Part shown: positions 6,609-9,614 of the stretch, piece after piece
Layout of the letters: each line of letters opens with the position of its first letter
How positions within the stretch are numbered: the stretch's first letter is position 1
Assembly (NCBI GenBank): GCA_002495185.1
Contig: DAEB01000032.1
Span: forward strand, 9,149 to 18,762
Direction of reading: 5' to 3'
Origin: Thermoplasmata archaeon UBA184
Lineage (GTDB): Archaea > Thermoplasmatota > Thermoplasmata > Lutacidiplasmatales > UBA184
Length of the DNA stretch: 9,614 nt
Program-made: the position numbers and the translations under genes
The notes under the pieces: model-generated
The model's input: the letters and a program-made list of their open reading frames with translations, nothing else
What the model was told of the DNA's origin: nothing
Databases searched by the model: none

Positions 6609-6640
6609 GGGTCGAGATTCCGCGCGCGCGGTCTCGATCC
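6609..6640 (+). promoter_or_regulatory. Stable hairpin in the presumed leader of the ABC exporter mRNA
   Basis: GGGTCGAGA (6609-6617) pairs with TCTCGATCC (6632-6640), with one G-U pair. After a 2-nt TT bulge, CCGCGC (6620-6625) pairs into GCGCGG (6626-6631), leaving about a 4-nt loop. This gives about 13 stacked pairs. No T-tract follows, so it does not look like an intrinsic terminator. It may be a leader-RNA structure or a DNA-level palindrome. The complementarity is seen; the function is unknown. Confidence 0.5.
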
Positions 6641-6665
6641 GAAGCCAGTGAGGGAGGAACGAAAT

Positions 6666-6689
6666 CGCCAAGAGCCCCTGCCCTTGGCG
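6666..6689 (+). promoter_or_regulatory. Hairpin next to the exporter ribosome binding site
   Basis: CGCCAAG (6666-6672) and CTTGGCG (6683-6689) form a perfect 7-bp stem with a 10-nt loop. The stem ends one base before a GGAG (6691-6694) that precedes the ATG at 6707. A stem here could influence ribosome access, and it overlaps the alternative GTG start at 6689, making that start less likely. Function is inferred. Confidence 0.45.
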
Positions 6690-6706
6690 TGGAGATAGGA
6701 CCGGCC

Positions 6707-7720
6707 ATGGCAGACGCGATCATCGCCGAAGGTCTTTCGAAGACGTTCAACGGCTCCGTGAAAGCGGTGGACGGCGTCTCGTTCACCGTCAAGGAAGGCG
6801 AGATCTTCGGATTCCTCGGGCCGAACGGCGCCGGGAAGACGACCACCCTCTCGATGCTGACCGCGGTGCTCGGACCGACCGGAGGTCGCGCGACGGTCGA
6901 CGGCCTGGACGTGGTCCGCCATCCCCACGAGCTCAAGCAACGGATCGGGCTTGTCTTTCAGGAGGCCACGGCGGACCAGGACCTGACGGGCCGTGAGAAC
7001 CTGGAGCTGGCCGCGGCGCTGTTCGGCGTGCCCCTTCGCGACACGCCGAAGCGGGTCGGGGACCTCTTGGAGCGCCTTCAGCTCGGCGACTCCTCCGAAC
7101 GTCTCGTGAGGACCTACTCCGGTGGGATGCGCCGCCGGCTCGAGCTCGCCGTGGGGATCGTGCACTCGCCGCGGGTCCTCTTCCTCGACGAGCCCACCCT
7201 CGGCCTCGACCCTCAAGGGCGGGCCGGCTTCTGGAAGATCATCGAGCAGTTGCGCGAGGACTCCGGAATGACGGTCTTCCTCACGACCCATTACCTCGAC
7301 GAAGCCGACGGGATGTGCGACCGGATTGCCATCATCGACCACGGCAAGATCGTTGCCGAGGGCACCCCGTCGCAGCTGAAGGACCGGCTCGGTGGCGACG
7401 TCGTGACGGTCCGCCCGATCGGGACCGCGGACTCCCTCGAGGCATCCCTGAAGGCGCTCCCCGGGGTCACGAACGTCGTTCAACAGGAGGGTGTGTTCCG
7501 CGTGAAGTGCCCGAACGGGGACGTCCTGATCCCGAAGATCGTCGGCGCCGCCACGAGCCTCGGCATCTCGATCGCCGGGATCACGCTGCAACGGCCGAGC
7601 CTCGACGAGGTCTTCCTCGAGTTCACCGGACGCGAGTACCGCGAAGACGAGGGTCCTTCCGCCACCGACCGGGCAGTCTTCATGACACGGTTGCAGAGCG
7701 CACGCCGGGGGATCCGATGA
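6707..7720 (+). CDS. ABC exporter ATP-binding subunit (DrrA-like)
   Basis: This 337-residue protein powers an ABC-2-type exporter by ATP hydrolysis at the inner membrane face. Visible motifs are Walker A GPNGAGKT (38-45), a Q-loop at FQE (84-86), ABC signature YSGGMRRR (137-144), Walker B VLFLDE (157-162), a D-loop at LGLD (165-168) and the H-loop TTHYLDEAD with His195. A C-terminal DrrA-type domain (about 230-310) ends with SLDEVFLEFTGREYRE, typical of drug/lipid exporter ATPases. I prefer the ATG at 6707 over an in-frame GTG at 6689, because AGGA and GGAG lie at ribosome-site distance before the ATG and the GTG lies in a hairpin. The stop overlaps the permease start (ATGA, 7717-7720). The substrate is unknown; an antibiotic, lipid or polysaccharide are all possible. 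Confidence 0.95.
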   Translation: MADAIIAEGLSKTFNGSVKAVDGVSFTVKEGEIFGFLGPNGAGKTTTLSMLTAVLGPTGGRATVDGLDVVRHPHELKQRIGLVFQEATADQDLTGRENLELAAALFGVPLRDTPKRVGDLLERLQLGDSSERLVRTYSGGMRRRLELAVGIVHSPRVLFLDEPTLGLDPQGRAGFWKIIEQLREDSGMTVFLTTHYLDEADGMCDRIAIIDHGKIVAEGTPSQLKDRLGGDVVTVRPIGTADSLEASLKALPGVTNVVQQEGVFRVKCPNGDVLIPKIVGAATSLGISIAGITLQRPSLDEVFLEFTGREYREDEGPSATDRAVFMTRLQSARRGIR

Positions 7721-8571
7721 GCGCCGTCCGGCGTTGGGCCGCGCTGACCCGTCGGGAGCTTCTCAAGCTCGGTCGGAACCCTCAGGCGATCGCCACTTCG
7801 CTCCTGATCCCGATTCTCTACCTCATCCTGTTCGGACAGGGGTTCAACTTCACGAACCTGCTCAACTCGAACCCGTTCCTCTCCCCCGACCAGAAGACCC
7901 AGTACATCCACGAGACCTTCCTCGGCGCTCCGGATTACTTCTCGTACTTCTCGGCCGGGATGGTCGGGTTCGTGGCCGTCACGGCGACCCTGTTCGTCGG
8001 CGCGAACGTGATCTTCGACAAGCTGTTCGGAACCCTCAAACGGACGGCCGCGTCCCCGGCCACCGCCACGGACATCTTCGGCGCCCGGCTCGTGGCCGGC
8101 TCTCTTCAACCGGTCGGGCTCGCGTTCCTTGTACTCGGGCTCTCCGTCCTGCTCGGAGACATCGGTCTCGCCGGCCTCCACGTGAGCGTGGCCGTCTCGG
8201 TCCTCGGCGCGGCGGAGGTGGTGGTGGCGATCCTGCTCCTCTCGGTCATGTTCGCCTCCCTCTTCCTCTCCCTCGGGTTCACGATCGACCAACCCCAGAC
8301 GTACTTCGCGGTCGTGAACGCGATCAACCTTCCCGTGCTGCTGACCTCCGCGGCCCTCTACCCCTGGGGCCTCATGCCCGTTTGGCTTCAGACGATCGCG
8401 TCGTACAACCCGGTGACGCTCGCGGTGTGGGTCCTCCGCATCACGTTCTTCGGGGACTCGTACTACGCCTACCCCGCGTGGGTCTACCTCGCCGGGCTGT
8501 TCGCCTGGGCGGTCGGCATGTTCGCAGTGGCGACGATTCTAACCCGCCGGGCGCTCGCCCCGCGGAAGTGA
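7717..8571 (+). CDS. ABC-2-type exporter permease subunit (DrrB-like)
   Basis: This 284-residue integral membrane protein is the channel partner of the ATPase it overlaps by four bases. It starts with a cytoplasmic amphipathic segment (WAALTRRELLKLGRNPQ), then shows about six hydrophobic helices: roughly 23-40, 76-99, 126-148, 160-187, 197-216 and 252-276. The loop after TM1 (41-75) is polar and probably extracellular. The family signature is LPVLLTSAALYPWGLMPVW followed by NPVTLAVWVLR (231-241), matching the ABC-2/DrrB pattern P..L.S...YP...LP.W and NP.T..V..LR. The length is normal for a half-size permease, so the complex would be two ATPases with two permeases. The reading frame is open further upstream, but the ATGA overlap and the start of homology fix the ATG at 7717. 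Confidence 0.94.
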   Translation: MSAVRRWAALTRRELLKLGRNPQAIATSLLIPILYLILFGQGFNFTNLLNSNPFLSPDQKTQYIHETFLGAPDYFSYFSAGMVGFVAVTATLFVGANVIFDKLFGTLKRTAASPATATDIFGARLVAGSLQPVGLAFLVLGLSVLLGDIGLAGLHVSVAVSVLGAAEVVVAILLLSVMFASLFLSLGFTIDQPQTYFAVVNAINLPVLLTSAALYPWGLMPVWLQTIASYNPVTLAVWVLRITFFGDSYYAYPAWVYLAGLFAWAVGMFAVATILTRRALAPRK

Positions 8572-8575
8572 CGCT

Positions 8576-9124
8576 TCAGCCCGGGGTCCCGGGGGACCCG
8601 AACGGGGAGTCGGTCGTCCCCTTCTCGACGAACGGGACCCAGCCTCCCTTCTCCGCCGAATAGTCGACCCGCCGGAGCTCGACAACGTAGCTCTTGAGCA
8701 GCTCGGCCGGCGCGGGGCGGACCGCGATCGAGTACACGTAGATCCCGAACCCCATGAACTCGAGGACGCGGTGGAGGACCTCCGCGAGCGCTTCCCGCGG
8801 GACCGTCACTCGGATCGAGGTCTCTCCGAGGAGAGTCGAGAACTCGTCCACGTCGAACGGTCGGTCGAGCGTGATCAGGGGTTCCCCCGACGCCGGGGCG
8901 GCTCGCGTGGGCGGGGGCGGGGGCCGCGACGCCGGGTCCGGCGCCGGAGTCGGGAGCGAAGAGGGAAGCTGAGGTCGGGCGGTCGTCGGCGACTCCTTCG
9001 GCGGGTATCGGTCGAGAACCGGACTTGCGTCCCGGCCCACGAACCGAGGCGGCTCGACCGTCCGGGTCCGCCGTCTGCCCCCCGACTGGTTCCCGCGAGA
9101 TGTCTTTCGTTTCTTGGTCGCCAT
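8576..9124 (-). CDS. Uncharacterised protein with basic N-terminus, proline-rich linker and small C-terminal domain
   Basis: I do not recognise this 182-residue protein. Residues 1-22 are rich in Lys/Arg (MATKKRKTSRGNQSGGRRRTR), fitting nucleic-acid or polyanion binding. Residues about 35-80 are a disordered Pro/Ala/Ser linker. Residues about 81-168 look like a folded alpha/beta domain: ITLDRPFDVDEFSTLLG, then SIRVTVPREALAEVLHRVLEFMGFGIYVYSIAVRP, then LLKSYVVELRRVDYSAEKGGWVPFVEKG. There is no TM helix or signal peptide. Only four bases separate its stop from the convergent permease stop. A TTAT element about 26-30 bp upstream suggests its own nearly leaderless promoter, divergent from the radical SAM gene. 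Codon use matches the neighbours. A lineage-specific cytoplasmic protein is the safest description. Confidence 0.72.
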   Translation of the reverse strand: MATKKRKTSRGNQSGGRRRTRTVEPPRFVGRDASPVLDRYPPKESPTTARPQLPSSLPTPAPDPASRPPPPPTRAAPASGEPLITLDRPFDVDEFSTLLGETSIRVTVPREALAEVLHRVLEFMGFGIYVYSIAVRPAPAELLKSYVVELRRVDYSAEKGGWVPFVEKGTTDSPFGSPGTPG

Positions 9125-9148
9125 CGAGCTCAGGGGGATGAGCGCCGC

Positions 9149-9158
9149 CCCATAAGAG
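9149..9158 (-). promoter_or_regulatory. TATA-like promoter element for the basic/proline-rich protein
   Basis: On the minus strand this reads CTCTTATGGG. Its centre (about 9153) lies some 26-30 bp before the ATG at 9124, predicting a start near 9127 and an almost leaderless transcript. The same style of CTTAT or TTAA element appears before ubiX. Support is positional only. Confidence 0.4.
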
Positions 9159-9255
9159 GTCGCTTTCGAGGATCCCTGGTGGCAGACGGGGGCGCCGTAT
9201 AACGCGGTTTGTAGCGAGCCGGACCGTGCGACTCCTCGTCACGGGCGACGGGGTT

Positions 9256-9274
9256 TGTCGTTCCCATGACGACA
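9256..9274. repeat. Inverted repeat upstream of the radical SAM gene, possible operator
   Basis: TGTCGT (9256-9261) and ACGACA (9269-9274) are perfect 6-bp arms around a 7-nt spacer. The site ends seven bases before a TATA-like box (9281-9288), where an activator or repressor dimer could act. It could be chance: six-base arms are not rare in GC-rich DNA. Confidence 0.35.
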
Positions 9275-9280
9275 GATGGA

Positions 9281-9288
9281 TTATGTAG
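9281..9288 (+). promoter_or_regulatory. TATA-like promoter element for the Tes-like gene
   Basis: TTATGTAG predicts transcription starting near 9310 and a leader of about 40 nt that contains the ribosome site GTGAGG (9337-9342) before the ATG at 9351. A second candidate, TATAACG, lies at 9199-9205. The leader also holds a short hairpin, CCCG (9320-9323) with CGGG (9328-9331). Spacing supports the call; it is not proven. Confidence 0.4.
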
Positions 9289-9350
9289 CCAAGGATGGGT
9301 GGGCAGGTTGGACCCTGACCCCGAAGTCGGGTTCGAGTGAGGAAACGAGA

Positions 9351-9614
9351 ATGCCCGCACGCGTGATGAAGGAGTTCCAAGCGCCCCGGGGCCTGCCGCG
9401 GAAGACCGCGTCCGTCTGCCCTGAGTGCATCAAGGTGATCCCGGCGATCGTCCGCGAGAAGGAGGGCCGGGTCATCATGGAGAAGACCTGCCGGGCGCAC
9501 GGGTACTTCTGGGACATCATCTCGAACGATGTCGACTTCTACCTCCGGATGGAGGCGTACGCCCACGATGGGGTTGGCTACGAGAACCCCTACTACGACA
9601 AGTTCCGCGGCTGC
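9351..9614 (+). CDS. tes: Tes-like radical SAM protein (tetraether lipid synthase family), N-terminal 88 residues only
   Basis: The visible part begins MPARVMKEFQAPRGLPRKTASVCPECIKVIPA. It shows the N-terminal rubredoxin-like metal site of the MJ0619-type radical SAM family: CPEC (Cys23, Cys26), then KTCRAHGYFWD (Cys47), then a DVDFYLRM helix and GYENPYYDKFRGC. Full members exceed 500 residues, with the radical SAM CxxxCxxC cluster further on, so most of the gene lies past the window edge. Tetraether synthase couples the phytanyl chain ends of two archaeols through C-C bonds, making membrane-spanning GDGT lipids at the cytoplasmic membrane. Close relatives include the enzyme making H-shaped (bridged) tetraethers, so the product is not fixed by this fragment. 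The ATG is preceded by GTGAGG at nine bases. It supports archaeal origin. Confidence 0.85.
   Translation, partial: MPARVMKEFQAPRGLPRKTASVCPECIKVIPAIVREKEGRVIMEKTCRAHGYFWDIISNDVDFYLRMEAYAHDGVGYENPYYDKFRGC

Noticed and set aside
6689..6706. GTG at 6689 as start of the ABC ATPase
   Set aside because: It lies in a 7-bp hairpin with no ribosome site at a suitable distance. The ATG at 6707 has GGAG and AGGA upstream and begins directly before the conserved N-terminal strand.
6446..7591. Minus-strand open frame of 381 codons
   Set aside because: It is antisense to the ABC ATPase, which has every expected motif; this is a composition artefact.
9296..9345. tRNA-like segment with GGTTCGAG upstream of the Tes-like gene
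   Set aside because: GGTTCGA resembles a T-loop, but no flanking T stem, anticodon arm or acceptor stem can be formed at tRNA spacing.
1..9614. CRISPR array, insertion sequence, integrase, toxin-antitoxin or phage genes
   Set aside because: No regularly spaced direct repeats, transposase motifs, terminal inverted repeats or known defence domains were seen on either strand; codon use looks uniform across the window.

Overview
The window is about 9.6 kb of dense, GC-rich DNA (roughly two thirds G+C by eye, with strongly G/C-ended codons). It most likely comes from an archaeon, probably a high-GC Thermoplasmatota or related euryarchaeote. Evidence for this is a stand-alone glutaminase subunit of GMP synthase, a thiolase followed by a DUF35 (zinc ribbon plus OB-fold) protein, TATA-like boxes at about the archaeal distance upstream of starts, TTG/GTG starts, and the N-terminus of a tetraether-lipid-synthase-like radical SAM protein. 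The phylum is inferred; no rRNA marker is present.

Layout. (1) 1-2101, minus strand: a four-gene operon, ubiX > glycoprotein-like membrane-anchored protein > two-TM coiled-coil protein > guaAA (cut by the window edge). Each junction is a 4-nt ATGA overlap. (2) 2102-2175: a compact divergent promoter region. (3) 2176-4413, plus strand: a thiolase (TTG start) and a protein fusing a truncated HMG-CoA-synthase-like domain, lacking the catalytic cysteine, to DUF35. (4) 4410-6409, minus strand: a small coiled-coil protein and an M61-family aminopeptidase with a PDZ domain. The M61 stop and the DUF35-fusion stop share one CTAG. (5) 6410-6706: about 300 nt without a confident gene. It holds a minus-strand promoter, a near-perfect 28-bp palindrome and two strong hairpins ahead of the next operon. 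(6) 6707-8571, plus strand: an ABC exporter, DrrA-like ATPase and ABC-2 permease, joined by another ATGA overlap. (7) 8576-9124, minus strand: an uncharacterised basic/proline-rich protein. (8) 9125-9350: a divergent promoter region. (9) 9351-9614, plus strand: the N-terminal 88 residues of a Tes-like radical SAM protein.

How the genes may work together. Three loci fit archaeal isoprenoid and membrane-lipid metabolism. UbiX makes prenylated FMN, needed by UbiD-type decarboxylases such as the anhydromevalonate-phosphate decarboxylase of the archaeal mevalonate pathway. The thiolase/DUF35 pair fits acetoacetyl-CoA chemistry. Tes joins lipid chains into tetraethers. The shared theme is inference. 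The most unusual items are the degenerate HMGS-DUF35 fusion, the palindrome plus structured leader in front of the ABC exporter, and the uncharacterised membrane pair inside the ubiX-guaAA operon. I did not find a clearly new multi-gene defence or mobile system.
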